Source of the DNA: Marivivens niveibacter | Lineage (GTDB): Bacteria; Pseudomonadota; Alphaproteobacteria; Rhodobacterales; Rhodobacteraceae | Assembly: GCF_002150005.2 (NCBI RefSeq) | Contig: NZ_MSPP01000002.1 | Location: 124,001-188,000, forward strand | Length of the DNA: 64,000 bases | Direction of reading: 5' to 3' | Shown: piece after piece, positions 1-8,201 of the stretch | Layout: every line of letters starts with the position of its first letter | Position numbering within the stretch: position 1 is the first letter of the stretch | Program-made: the position numbers and the translations under genes | The notes under the pieces: model-generated | The model's database searches: none | What the model was told of the DNA's origin: nothing | What the model saw: only the letters and a program-made list of their open reading frames with translations

Positions 1-342
1 ATCGTGGATGCCCGCACCGCCGAACGGTTCCGCGGCGACGCCCCTGAACCCCGCGAAGGCCTGCGCGCAGGCCATATTCCGGGTGCGAAAAACGTCCCCT
101 TCTCGACCGTTCTGAACGCAGACGGCACGATGAAATCCGCAGACGACCTGCGCAGCGTGTTTACCGCCGCAGGCGTTGATCTGTCGAAACCCGTAATCAC
201 AACCTGCGGATCTGGCGTGACCGCAGCGGTTTTGTGCCTTGCCCTTGAACGCATGGGCAAGACCGATCACGCGCTATACGATGGCTCATGGTCCGAATGG
301 GGCATGTTTGCCGACCTTCCTATCGCAACCGGAGATGAATGA
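1..342 (+). CDS. sseA: Sulfurtransferase (rhodanese family), 3' part only
   Basis: This is the C-terminal rhodanese domain of a mercaptopyruvate/thiosulfate sulfurtransferase; the gene begins before the window. The visible 113 residues open with the conserved VDAR strand and a GHIPGAKNVPF segment. They carry the active-site loop CGSGVTA (Cys at nt 205-207), which is the six-residue loop type of 3-mercaptopyruvate sulfurtransferases rather than classical rhodanese (CRKGVTA). The enzyme moves sulfane sulfur from mercaptopyruvate to cyanide or thiol acceptors in the cytoplasm. The stop codon overlaps the ATG of the next gene by four bases, so the two are probably co-transcribed. The sseA name rests on the loop type alone. 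Confidence 0.85.
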   Translation: MVDARTAERFRGDAPEPREGLRAGHIPGAKNVPFSTVLNADGTMKSADDLRSVFTAAGVDLSKPVITTCGSGVTAAVLCLALERMGKTDHALYDGSWSEWGMFADLPIATGDE

Positions 343-1526
343 TGCTCGAGCATCTTACCGAACAACCCGCCGATAAAATCCTTGCCCTGATGCAGGCCTA
401 CCGCGAAGACCCACGCGACAACAAAGTCGACTTGGGCGTTGGCGTCTATAAAAACGCTGAAGGCGTCACTCCGGTGATGAAAGCGGTCAAAGCTGCCGAA
501 CAAAAGATCTGGGAAGCCCAAACCTCCAAGGCGTACACATCGCTGGCTGGCGAACCTCAGTACATCGAAGGCATGATCGATCTGGTGCTGAACGGCGCTG
601 TTGATCGCGCACGCATCGGCGCTGTGACCACTCCGGGCGGTACAGGCGCTATTCGTCAGGCGATGGAACTGATCCAGCGCACATCGCCAGACGCGACCGT
701 CTGGGTTTCGAACCCAACATGGCCAAACCACGTGTCGATCCTGAACTATCTGGGCATGAAGCACAAAGCGTACAGCTATTTCGACACCGCAACCCGCGAC
801 GTTGATTTCGCAGGTATGATGGCTGATCTGGCAAATGTTGCTGCCGGTGACGTTGTTCTGCTGCACGGCTGCTGCCACAACCCAACAGGCGCAAACCTGA
901 CACTGGACCAGTGGAAAGAGGTCGTTGCCCTGATCAACGAAAAAGGCGCGATCCCACTGATCGACATCGCCTACCAAGGTTTCGGTGACGGTCTGGACGC
1001 AGACGCAGCGGCAACCCGTCTGGTTGCTGGTTCGGTTGGTGAATGCCTGATCGCGGCGTCCTGTTCGAAAAACTTTGGCATCTACCGCGAACGCACCGGC
1101 ATCCTGATGGCCATCGCGGGCGATGAAAAAACTGCGAAACTGTCCCAGGGCATGCTGCAGTTCCTGAACCGCCAGAACTACTCGTTCCCGCCAGACCACG
1201 GCGCCCGCATCGTAGCGACCATCCTGAACGATGCTGAGCTACGCAAAATGTGGGAAGAGGAGCTGGAAGAAACCCGTCTTTCGATGCTGAACCTGCGTCA
1301 GCAGCTAGCGGACGAATTGAAACGCCTGACCAACTCGGATCGTTTCAATTTCCTAGCAGAACACCGCGGCATGTTCAGCCAGATCGGTACCACCGCCGAA
1401 AAGGTTGAAAAGATGCGCGCGGACAGCGCCATCTACATGGTCAGCGACAGCCGCCTGAACATCGCAGGCCTGAACGACAAAACCGTTCCTCTGCTGGCCA
1501 AAGCGATCGTAGACGCTGGCGTATAA
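339..1526 (+). CDS. Aromatic amino acid / aspartate aminotransferase (class I)
   Basis: A 395-residue PLP-dependent fold-type I aminotransferase of the AspC/TyrB subgroup. Signs are the N-terminal VDLGVGVYKN segment, NPTWPNH, HGCCHNPTGANLT and the PLP-lysine motif SCSKNFGIYRERTG, with the Schiff-base lysine at about residue 244. It exchanges amino groups between aromatic amino acids or aspartate and 2-oxoglutarate. Homologues in Rhodobacteraceae are usually annotated as aromatic amino acid transaminases; substrate preference cannot be read from sequence. The start overlaps the upstream sulfurtransferase stop (ATGA). A strong terminator follows. Confidence 0.9.
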   Translation: MMLEHLTEQPADKILALMQAYREDPRDNKVDLGVGVYKNAEGVTPVMKAVKAAEQKIWEAQTSKAYTSLAGEPQYIEGMIDLVLNGAVDRARIGAVTTPGGTGAIRQAMELIQRTSPDATVWVSNPTWPNHVSILNYLGMKHKAYSYFDTATRDVDFAGMMADLANVAAGDVVLLHGCCHNPTGANLTLDQWKEVVALINEKGAIPLIDIAYQGFGDGLDADAAATRLVAGSVGECLIAASCSKNFGIYRERTGILMAIAGDEKTAKLSQGMLQFLNRQNYSFPPDHGARIVATILNDAELRKMWEEELEETRLSMLNLRQQLADELKRLTNSDRFNFLAEHRGMFSQIGTTAEKVEKMRADSAIYMVSDSRLNIAGLNDKTVPLLAKAIVDAGV

Positions 1527-1570
1527 TTGACGCGCCCGCGGGCAACGCCCGCGCGAAACATAAACAACAA

Positions 1571-1600
1571 ACGCCCGCAGCATTTGCTGCGGGCGTTTTC
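1571..1600 (+). terminator. Rho-independent terminator after the aminotransferase
   Basis: An 11-bp perfect stem (1571-1581 with 1586-1596) and a four-base loop are followed by a short T run. It lies 45 bases after the aminotransferase stop. Confidence 0.85.
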
Positions 1601-1616
1601 ATTTTAACAACAGACA

Positions 1617-1646
1617 TAAAAAAACCCGGGCGCGAACGCCCGGGTC
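1617..1646 (-). terminator. Rho-independent terminator after amtB
   Basis: A GC-rich stem (arms gacccgggcg / cgcccgggtt read leftward, tetraloop ttcg) is followed on the minus strand by a run of T. It lies about 20 bases past the amtB stop and faces the aminotransferase terminator. Confidence 0.85.
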
Positions 1647-1666
1647 TAAATTCCGATGAAAGGATA

Positions 1667-2992
1667 TTAGCCTTTCGAGAATTCTGGGTAAGCTTCCATA
1701 CCCAGCTCTGCTTTATCCAGACCGTTGATTTCGTCTTCTTCGGATACGCGGATGCCAACCAGGGCCTTCAGGATGAACCATACGACCAGCGACACAACGA
1801 AGGTGAAGATACCGACAACAACGATGGAGTACAGCTGAGTGCCCAGCGATGCGTCACCGTTGGTAAATACAACTGCGATGGTGCCCCAGATGCCGCAAAC
1901 CAGGTGAACTGGGATAGCGCCGACAACGTCGTCCAGTTTCAGTTTGTCCAGCAGAGGAACAGTGATCACAACCAGGATACCGCCGATAGCGCCGATGATG
2001 GTTGCTGCACCCAGAGTTGGGGTCAGAGGCTCTGCAGTGATCGAAACCAGACCAGCCAGTGCGCCGTTCAGTACCATGGTCAGGTCGACCTTTTTGTACA
2101 GAAGTTGGGTCATGATCATTGCTGCGATTGCGCCGCCTGCTGCTGCAGTGTTGGTGTTCGCAAAGATACGCGATACGTCAGCTACGTCACCTACGGTGCC
2201 CATTGCCAGCTGCGATGCGCCGTTGAAGCCGAACCAACCCAGCCACAGGATGAATGTACCCAGAGTTGCCAGAGTCAGGTTCGAACCTGGGATTGGGTTT
2301 ACGCGGCCGTCTTTGTATTTACCGATACGTGGACCCAGTACCAGCAGACCAGCCAAAGCAGCCCAGCCACCTACCGAGTGTACAACGGTCGAACCAGCGA
2401 AGTCCAAGAAACCAGCTGCGTCCAAGAAACCGCCGCCCCATTTCCACGAAGCTTGCAGAGGGTAGATCACAGCAGTCAGAACTACGGTAAATGCCAGGAA
2501 TGGCCACAGTTTGATACGCTCAGCCAGAGTACCCGAAACGATCGATGCAGTGGTTGCACAGAACATCAGCTGGAAGAAGAAGTCGGATGCGGTCGCTGCA
2601 TAGCCGTAGTCATCAGCGCCATCACGAGCAACGCCAACAGCTTCCAGAACGCCTACGCCCCAAACGCCGGACAGAACGCCGTCAACCGACCATGTGCCCA
2701 GTGGGTACATCAGGTTGTAACCGATCAGGTAGTAGAAAATCGCTGCCAGCGAAAACAGAGCGACGTTTTTAGTCAGCTGCATCGCAACGTTTTTGGTGCG
2801 AACCAAGCCAGCTTCTAGCATCGCAAAACCAGCTGCCATCCAGAATACCAGGAAGCCACCGATCAGGAACAATAGCGAGTTAAAAATGAAAATAGTGTCC
2901 GAAGCCGCATCAACGCCAGCTTCTTGGGCAAAGCCCATCGCTGGAAGCGCGGTCAGCGCTGCAGCAGCAGGGAGGAGTTTAGTAAGTTTCAT
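1667..2992 (-). CDS. amtB: Ammonium transporter AmtB
   Basis: A 441-residue Amt/Rh channel of the inner membrane. An N-terminal signal-like helix ending near ALPAMGFAQ is followed by about eleven hydrophobic segments. The twin pore histidines are visible as VVHSVGGW (His205) and PVHLVCGIWG (His363), and the conserved AGFAMLEAGLVRTKN stretch is at residues 53-68. It conducts ammonium/ammonia and is closed by the PII protein encoded directly upstream. The 21-base gap to glnK and the AGGGGAA ribosome site argue for one transcript. Codon choice is strongly biased, as expected for an abundant protein. Confidence 0.97.
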   Translation of the reverse strand: MKLTKLLPAAAALTALPAMGFAQEAGVDAASDTIFIFNSLLFLIGGFLVFWMAAGFAMLEAGLVRTKNVAMQLTKNVALFSLAAIFYYLIGYNLMYPLGTWSVDGVLSGVWGVGVLEAVGVARDGADDYGYAATASDFFFQLMFCATTASIVSGTLAERIKLWPFLAFTVVLTAVIYPLQASWKWGGGFLDAAGFLDFAGSTVVHSVGGWAALAGLLVLGPRIGKYKDGRVNPIPGSNLTLATLGTFILWLGWFGFNGASQLAMGTVGDVADVSRIFANTNTAAAGGAIAAMIMTQLLYKKVDLTMVLNGALAGLVSITAEPLTPTLGAATIIGAIGGILVVITVPLLDKLKLDDVVGAIPVHLVCGIWGTIAVVFTNGDASLGTQLYSIVVVGIFTFVVSLVVWFILKALVGIRVSEEDEINGLDKAELGMEAYPEFSKG

Positions 2993-3013
2993 GGAAATTC
3001 CCCTGTCGTCGCC

Positions 3014-3352
3014 TTATAGGGCGTCGTCGTTAGTTTCGCCGGTGCGCACGCGAACGGCGCCCTCAACGTCGAGAACAAAGATTTTACCGTCGCCGATTTT
3101 TTCGGTTTTGGCGGTAGCTGCGATGGTCGAAACGATCTGGTCGGCCATGTTATCAGGCACGACGATCTCTAGTTTGACCTTTGGAACAAAGTTCACAGCG
3201 TATTCAGCACCACGGTAGATTTCTGTGTGACCGGACTGAGAGCCAAAGCCCTTGATTTCGGTCACCATCATGCCGCGAACGCCAGCGGCGGTTACAGCTT
3301 CGCGAACCTCCTCCAGCTTGAACGGCTTGATAGTAGCAATGATCAGTTTCAC
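3014..3352 (-). CDS. glnK: Nitrogen regulatory protein PII (GlnK)
   Basis: 112 residues, the standard PII length. The T-loop contains GHTEIYRGAEYAVNFVPK with the uridylylation tyrosine at position 51. The B-loop (TAKTEKIGDGKIFV) and the C-terminal RVRTGE segment are present. PII senses 2-oxoglutarate and ATP/ADP and controls AmtB and nitrogen enzymes. Pairing with amtB marks it as GlnK rather than GlnB. Expression is expected to follow nitrogen limitation through NtrC, but I could not find a convincing NtrC or sigma-54 site upstream. Confidence 0.96.
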   Translation of the reverse strand: MKLIIATIKPFKLEEVREAVTAAGVRGMMVTEIKGFGSQSGHTEIYRGAEYAVNFVPKVKLEIVVPDNMADQIVSTIAATAKTEKIGDGKIFVLDVEGAVRVRTGETNDDAL

Positions 3353-3611
3353 GTTCTTCCCCTTGCGATATTAATCGACTGACCCCATCTGGGATCTCGC
3401 CCCGCTACTGAGCGTGTTAGGTGCCCATTCCTCAAGCAAATGGCGGATTTTCGCCTGTCAGGGCCACGTGTTTCGCCTAAAAATTATACATTTTAATCGA
3501 TGTGTTCATTTTTTAAGCAGATAAAAAACTTAACAAAGGGTTTCTAGCGGCTCAACATTTCAACCGCACGGGGATAGAATCCCCAAAAACGCACATAAGA
3601 AAGAGCAGATA
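3353..3611. other. Divergent intergenic region glnK / PBP
   Basis: A 259-base non-coding gap with an AT-rich core (about 3478-3545). It must hold the glnK-amtB promoter leftward and the penicillin-binding protein promoter rightward. No gene, repeat or clear known operator is visible. Confidence 0.6.
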
Positions 3612-5738
3612 ATGAGCGGTAAGGGACAAAAACGCCCCACTTTGGTGGCCGAGAATCGCTATGCGACGCGGCGGGATGCAAAACCGACACCAAAACCCGC
3701 ACCCAGAAAGCGCAAGACCGCTACCAAAAAGCCGAAACGGCGCGGTCCACTCGGCTGGCTGCGGGCAATAATCTGGTTCTTTATCAGCTTTGTTTTAAAA
3801 ATCGGCATTGCTGGGGGCGTTATCATCAGCCTGATCATTGCTGGCGCTGTTCTTTTCAAATCGTCGTCCCTGCCCCCTGCATCCGACCTGATCGACGGAC
3901 GCGCGCGCGGATCTGTCACCATGCTGGACGTGAATGGTGAACAATTTGCATGGCGCGGTGACCAATTTGCGGGGATGATCACCGCCTCCTCGGTATCCGA
4001 ACATTTGAAAAACGCGGTCATCGCAACCGAAGACAAACGATTCTATCGTCACTTTGGCATCTCACCTCGCGGTATCGCGGGCGCGGTTCGTAACAATTTG
4101 GCCGCTGGGAACGGTGCGCTATCTGGCGCGGGCGGATCCACCATCACCCAACAGACCGCAAAACTATTGTGTCAGGGGCAACCCTATGACCCTGACATCT
4201 GGGCAACCGAAACCGCCTATGAGGCCGATTGTCGCCAAACCACCCTTTGGCGCAAAGTGACCGAAGCGATCTACGCCATGGCGATGGAAGTTCGTTACAC
4301 CAAGGATGAGATCCTAACGATATACCTGAACCGCGCCTATCTGGGCGCTGGCACCCGTGGTTTCGAGGCCGCCGCACAGCGTTATTTCGGCGTATCAGCA
4401 GCGGGCGTCACTCCGGCTCAAGCCGCACTATTGGCCGGCCTGTTGAAGGCGCCGTCGTCTTATGCGCCGACCAGCAACCTGCAACGCAGCTGGGATCGGG
4501 CCAGCGTCGTCGTCGGATTGATGGAGGACCAAGGATATATCACCGCCGCGCAGGCCCAAGACGCGCTGACCAACCCAGCACAGCTATCCGAAGCGGCCCA
4601 AACTCGCGCGGGCGGTTATTTTGCAGATTGGGTCATGGACACCGGTCCATCCTATTTCACCGAAGACACGACCGAAGACGTGATTATCCGCACCACTTTC
4701 GAACCACGCATTCAAACAGCCGCAGAAGAGGCTTTGGACTGGGTATTCGAAAACAAGGTCCGCGAAGGTTCAGAAGCGCAAGCCGCCATTGTTGTTATGT
4801 CCGCAGATGGCGCAGTCCGTGCGATGGTAGGCGGGCGACAAACGTCCATCGGCGGTCAGTTTAACCGCGCGACCCAAGCGTTGCGCCAAACAGGGTCGCT
4901 GTTCAAACCGTTCATTTTTTCGGCCGCACTAGAAATGGGGCACGGTCCGTTGGACATCATCAATGATGATCCGCTGTGTCTGAATGTCCCCGGATCCGGT
5001 GAATGGTGCCCGCGCAACTATGACCGCGAATTCAAAGGTCCGATCACACTCACCCAAGCTTTGCAAGAAAGCCGCAATATCCCTGCGATTATGCTATCGG
5101 AAAGTGTGGGCCGCGAGGCAGTGCAAACCGTTGCGCGCGGTTTTGGGTTTTCAAACGATTTGGCCAACGGCCCCGCGCTGGCGCTGGGGGTATCTGAATC
5201 TACACTGATCGAAATGACCGGCGCTTTTGCGGGCATTTTGAATGGCGGATCGTCCGTAACACCCTATGGCATGGAACAGCTAAGCCTTCGCCGAAATGCT
5301 GCGGTGCCTCTTATGGGATCAGGCGGCGGCATCGGTGAACGCGTCATCCGCGAAGAAAACGCACGGACACTGACGTGGATGATGCATCAGGTCATTGAAC
5401 AAGGCACAGGCCAGCGGGCCAAGATTGACGGTTGGCAAATCGCAGGCAAATCCGGCACGACACAAAGCGCCCGTGACGCATGGTTCATTGCTTTTACAGG
5501 TGACTATGTGACTGGCGTTTGGATGGGATATGATAACAACACCCCGCTGACAGGGGTCACTGGTGGTGGCCTGCCTGCCGAAATCTGGCACGAAGTCATG
5601 ACACGTGTCCTAGACGGTATGGTGCCCAGCCCGCTTCCAATGGATGCGCCCCAAGGCGAACCTTCAACTCCTGTTATGACTGACGATCAGGCGCAGGGGT
5701 TGATCGAATTGATCTTGCGGGAATTGCAAAACCAATAA
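3612..5738 (+). CDS. Bifunctional class A penicillin-binding protein (PBP1A-like)
   Basis: A 708-residue bitopic inner-membrane enzyme that polymerises and cross-links peptidoglycan. A basic cytoplasmic tail (residues 1-45) and one membrane helix (about 47-82) precede the GT51 glycosyltransferase domain, with ATEDKRFYRHFG (catalytic Glu140) and GGSTITQQTAKLL. The transpeptidase domain has the SxxK motif GSLFKPF (Ser429), SRN (SxN) and KSGTTQSARDAWF (near residue 613). All catalytic motifs are intact. The stop abuts the stop of the convergent DUF3775 gene. Confidence 0.94.
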   Translation: MSGKGQKRPTLVAENRYATRRDAKPTPKPAPRKRKTATKKPKRRGPLGWLRAIIWFFISFVLKIGIAGGVIISLIIAGAVLFKSSSLPPASDLIDGRARGSVTMLDVNGEQFAWRGDQFAGMITASSVSEHLKNAVIATEDKRFYRHFGISPRGIAGAVRNNLAAGNGALSGAGGSTITQQTAKLLCQGQPYDPDIWATETAYEADCRQTTLWRKVTEAIYAMAMEVRYTKDEILTIYLNRAYLGAGTRGFEAAAQRYFGVSAAGVTPAQAALLAGLLKAPSSYAPTSNLQRSWDRASVVVGLMEDQGYITAAQAQDALTNPAQLSEAAQTRAGGYFADWVMDTGPSYFTEDTTEDVIIRTTFEPRIQTAAEEALDWVFENKVREGSEAQAAIVVMSADGAVRAMVGGRQTSIGGQFNRATQALRQTGSLFKPFIFSAALEMGHGPLDIINDDPLCLNVPGSGEWCPRNYDREFKGPITLTQALQESRNIPAIMLSESVGREAVQTVARGFGFSNDLANGPALALGVSESTLIEMTGAFAGILNGGSSVTPYGMEQLSLRRNAAVPLMGSGGGIGERVIREENARTLTWMMHQVIEQGTGQRAKIDGWQIAGKSGTTQSARDAWFIAFTGDYVTGVWMGYDNNTPLTGVTGGGLPAEIWHEVMTRVLDGMVPSPLPMDAPQGEPSTPVMTDDQAQGLIELILRELQNQ

Positions 5739-6062
5739 TCACACAGGCGGCAACAGATCATCTTCGGCATCGGTCGCGCTAATGCCCATAGCCTCAAGCC
5801 CGCTTTCTAAATGATCTGCCAAATGCGGCGAACCTTTTAGATAGCTTTCGGTTGGGGCTGTGGCTTCGGCCTGTGCGGTTGCAAAGGCTTCGTCATAGTC
5901 GGCCGCATCAAAACTGCCGCGCCCGACCCAGAACAGCGCAACCAAAGCGGCTTGTTCCTCGATATTCAAACGCCTGATGAAACCGTCGAATTCGGCTTCG
6001 GCGCGGTCTAATTCACGGGCCAGAATGATTACTTCGGCCACTTTGTCGGATGTAATGTGCAT
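5739..6062 (-). CDS. DUF3775 domain protein
   Basis: 107 residues from the ATG at 6062, chosen because it has AGGGGAAACGAACCA upstream and because the family begins with a segment like MHITSDKVAEVI. Longer in-frame extensions lack family similarity. The pattern EQAALVALFWVGRGSFD followed by YLKGSPHLADHLESGLEAMG is characteristic of DUF3775, a small helical alphaproteobacterial family of unknown function. It is acidic, with no signal peptide or membrane segment, so probably cytoplasmic. Confidence 0.8.
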   Translation of the reverse strand: MHITSDKVAEVIILARELDRAEAEFDGFIRRLNIEEQAALVALFWVGRGSFDAADYDEAFATAQAEATAPTESYLKGSPHLADHLESGLEAMGISATDAEDDLLPPV

Positions 6063-6142
6063 TGGTTCGTTTCCCCTATTCGCATGAAAGGATGGAAACA
6101 GTTTGAACGGGGCAATGTTGCCCCGCCTTGATTCAACGCAAA

Positions 6143-6871
6143 TCAGAACAGTCTGTAATACAGCCAATCAGGTAAGAACTGTGACAAACGGAACATCGCC
6201 CCAAATCCACGAGGAAAGTTATGGGCAAATCCGTCCGAATTCATATGTTCGAAATAATCCTGCGCCGCGTCCTTGGGTTCTTTGATAAACGGCATCTTGA
6301 AATCGTTTTTGTCAGTCAGACGGGTTTTGATGAACCCCGGATTGACCAGCTGCACATCAACGCCTGACCCACGAAGATCCGCGTACATGCTTTCCGCAAG
6401 ATACATCACGCCAGCCTTAGACGCGCCGTAACCGATGGCTCCTGGCAAACCGCGAAACCCTGACAGCGATCCGGTTAGCACAATATGACCTGCGCCTTTG
6501 GCGACCATGTCAGGAATGACAGCACCAACCGCACGCATTGCACCCGTAAAATTAATATCGGCCATAGCGGTTGCCTGATCAGCATCCCATTCTTTGGCGG
6601 ACATGGGCCAATAGACGCCCGCCAAATACACCATACCGTCAATCGGCCCGATATCTTTTGCCGCCTGTTTGACAGCATCAGCATCGGTCACATCCAGCGG
6701 CACTACACGGCTTTTGCCGATCAATTCGTTTGATAGATCTGTCAGTCGATCTGCATCACGTGCAGATAAAATCACCTCGACCCCAGCCGAGCTCATGACC
6801 TGCGCCAGAGCCCGACCCAATCCTTCGCTTGCGCCAATTAACCAATAGCGCTTGCCGTTCCAGTCTCGCAT
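6143..6871 (-). CDS. Short-chain dehydrogenase/reductase of the ChrR-linked operon
   Basis: 242 residues from the ATG at 6871, which has AGAGGAAAGAAA in front and overlaps the end of the DUF3833 gene by 34 bases. It has the Rossmann motif GASEGLG, the substrate-side TGSLSG (Ser135) and the catalytic YGASK (Tyr148, Lys152), so it should be an active NAD(P)-dependent oxidoreductase. It is the last gene of a four-gene unit driven from 9549. SDRs of this kind sit in the RpoE/ChrR neighbourhood of Rhodobacter and relatives. The substrate is unknown; a lipid or fatty-acid derivative is plausible from context. Confidence 0.85.
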   Translation of the reverse strand: MRDWNGKRYWLIGASEGLGRALAQVMSSAGVEVILSARDADRLTDLSNELIGKSRVVPLDVTDADAVKQAAKDIGPIDGMVYLAGVYWPMSAKEWDADQATAMADINFTGAMRAVGAVIPDMVAKGAGHIVLTGSLSGFRGLPGAIGYGASKAGVMYLAESMYADLRGSGVDVQLVNPGFIKTRLTDKNDFKMPFIKEPKDAAQDYFEHMNSDGFAHNFPRGFGAMFRLSQFLPDWLYYRLF

Positions 6872-7434
6872 TTTCTTTCCTCTGCCGGTCGCATTGTCGC
6901 GACCAGTTCGGCGACTTTGATGCCGAATTTGCGGAACTGCGACCGGTTTACCAATACTCCGTTCGGGGCCGCATACATCCAATCCGTCACGGATAAGACA
7001 TGCCCCCCGGCGTTTTCTGTTAGTTTAATATTGTAGTTCAAAACCACTGCCGATCCAGATTGCTGACCGTTCCCTGTGCCCACTAAATCTGGTGCATCGG
7101 CTTTAATCCGCCCATCATCATCAACGGTGAACGTCCATTCACGCGCCTGATTTTCACCGCTGGCGTAGGTGAAATATTCCTTCATCACGCCGCGATTGCC
7201 ATCCCATTCAGCATGCATATCGGCAACAAAACGCGATGTGACACGGCCCAAAGGCCCGTAAATGACGCCTTCACAAACCAGATGGCCATTAAACTCTTTG
7301 CGAATATCAATCGGCCGATCCGCGCTTTTGTAGTCACTGATTTTCTGGGCCCGAAACCCAGCAAAGCGGGAAAACACCCAAAGCGCGGCAGCCACGATCA
7401 GGATGCCGCACAAAATTCCATACAGAAAGGTCAT
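6838..7434 (-). CDS. DUF3833 family protein
   Basis: 198 residues. One N-terminal hydrophobic segment (residues 2-22) would anchor or export the protein; the rest resembles the lipocalin-like DUF3833 family (FNGHLVCEGVIYGPLGRVTSRF, then DWMYAAPNGVLVNRSQFRKFGIKVAEL). Function is unknown. It starts in a four-base ATGA overlap with the DUF1365 gene and ends inside the SDR gene, so translation is probably coupled. DUF3833 genes recur beside ECF sigma/chrR pairs. Confidence 0.82.
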   Translation of the reverse strand: MTFLYGILCGILIVAAALWVFSRFAGFRAQKISDYKSADRPIDIRKEFNGHLVCEGVIYGPLGRVTSRFVADMHAEWDGNRGVMKEYFTYASGENQAREWTFTVDDDGRIKADAPDLVGTGNGQQSGSAVVLNYNIKLTENAGGHVLSVTDWMYAAPNGVLVNRSQFRKFGIKVAELVATMRPAEERKCETGTASAIG

Positions 7435-8201
7435 CTTGTTGCCTCTTGTGCACTGACATGATGTTGAGGGGGTTCAGGCCGCGTTCGATAGGGCGCGCCC
7501 TTGCGCCATAGTCTGAACGCTTGCCAATGGATCAAACCCATTACCCGCAAGGACGCGAAAGGGCGCCGCACGGACGCTACGATCATCGCAGATGTTTTCA
7601 ACGGTTTTCGGTCACCGCGCAGCGTCGCCACAACGCCGCCACCATCGCGTAGAAAATCAATGACGATCTCGATCTTGTTGTACCCGATATCGAACCGAAA
7701 TTTATATTCGCCCTCTAACGGCTGAAACGGCGATACATGCATAACCTTGCGCGCGGTGATCCAGCGGTCACGGGAAATCGGCTCCATGTCGGGGTTATGA
7801 CAAATATAGCAGTGACGATCGCCAAAAGTGTTGGTGACCTCTGCAATGACGACTCGCAGTTGGCCCGAAATATCGTGGCACAGCCAAAAACTGACCGGAT
7901 TGAACACGTAACCCGCGACACGCGGTTGGGTCAGAAACCTGATATTCCCATCGCATTGCAATTGAAAACGATCCAATACCTCGCGCGCCCATGCGGCGCC
8001 GCGGCCTTGGTTCGGTGGACCGCCACAATCGCGATCCCGCACTGACCACAGGCCCAACCGATTTTTCCCAAAACCAATCGGCCCCCGGTCATCGGATTCT
8101 AAATCCAGCATCACATAGTCGACCGAATAGCGAAACGCGTTACGGATCGCGCCCCGCCTGCCATGGAATGTTTCGCCTGATACGTGTTCGACGGCTGTCA
8201 T
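7431..8201 (-). CDS. DUF1365 family protein
   Basis: 256 residues from the ATG at 8201, which overlaps the stop of the preceding flavin enzyme (ATGA). The signature FNPVSFWLCHD ... EVTNTFGDRHCYIC and KVMHVSPFQPLEGEYKF is that of DUF1365, a family almost always found beside a flavin amine-oxidase-like gene and often a Cfa-type methyltransferase. The biochemical role is unknown; gene linkage suggests modification of membrane fatty acids during photo-oxidative stress. No transmembrane segment or signal peptide is evident. Confidence 0.88.
   Translation of the reverse strand: MTAVEHVSGETFHGRRGAIRNAFRYSVDYVMLDLESDDRGPIGFGKNRLGLWSVRDRDCGGPPNQGRGAAWAREVLDRFQLQCDGNIRFLTQPRVAGYVFNPVSFWLCHDISGQLRVVIAEVTNTFGDRHCYICHNPDMEPISRDRWITARKVMHVSPFQPLEGEYKFRFDIGYNKIEIVIDFLRDGGGVVATLRGDRKPLKTSAMIVASVRRPFASLRVMGLIHWQAFRLWRKGAPYRTRPEPPQHHVSAQEATR

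Noticed and set aside
267-2818. Long antisense frames over the aminotransferase and amtB
   Set aside because: Shadows of biased codon use in two well-identified genes; no homology and no promoter or ribosome site.
3353-3520. Possible sigma-54 promoter or NtrC site for glnK-amtB
   Set aside because: A TTGCT stretch is present on the minus strand, but the GG element at the required -24 spacing is missing, and no TGCACC-type dyad was found.
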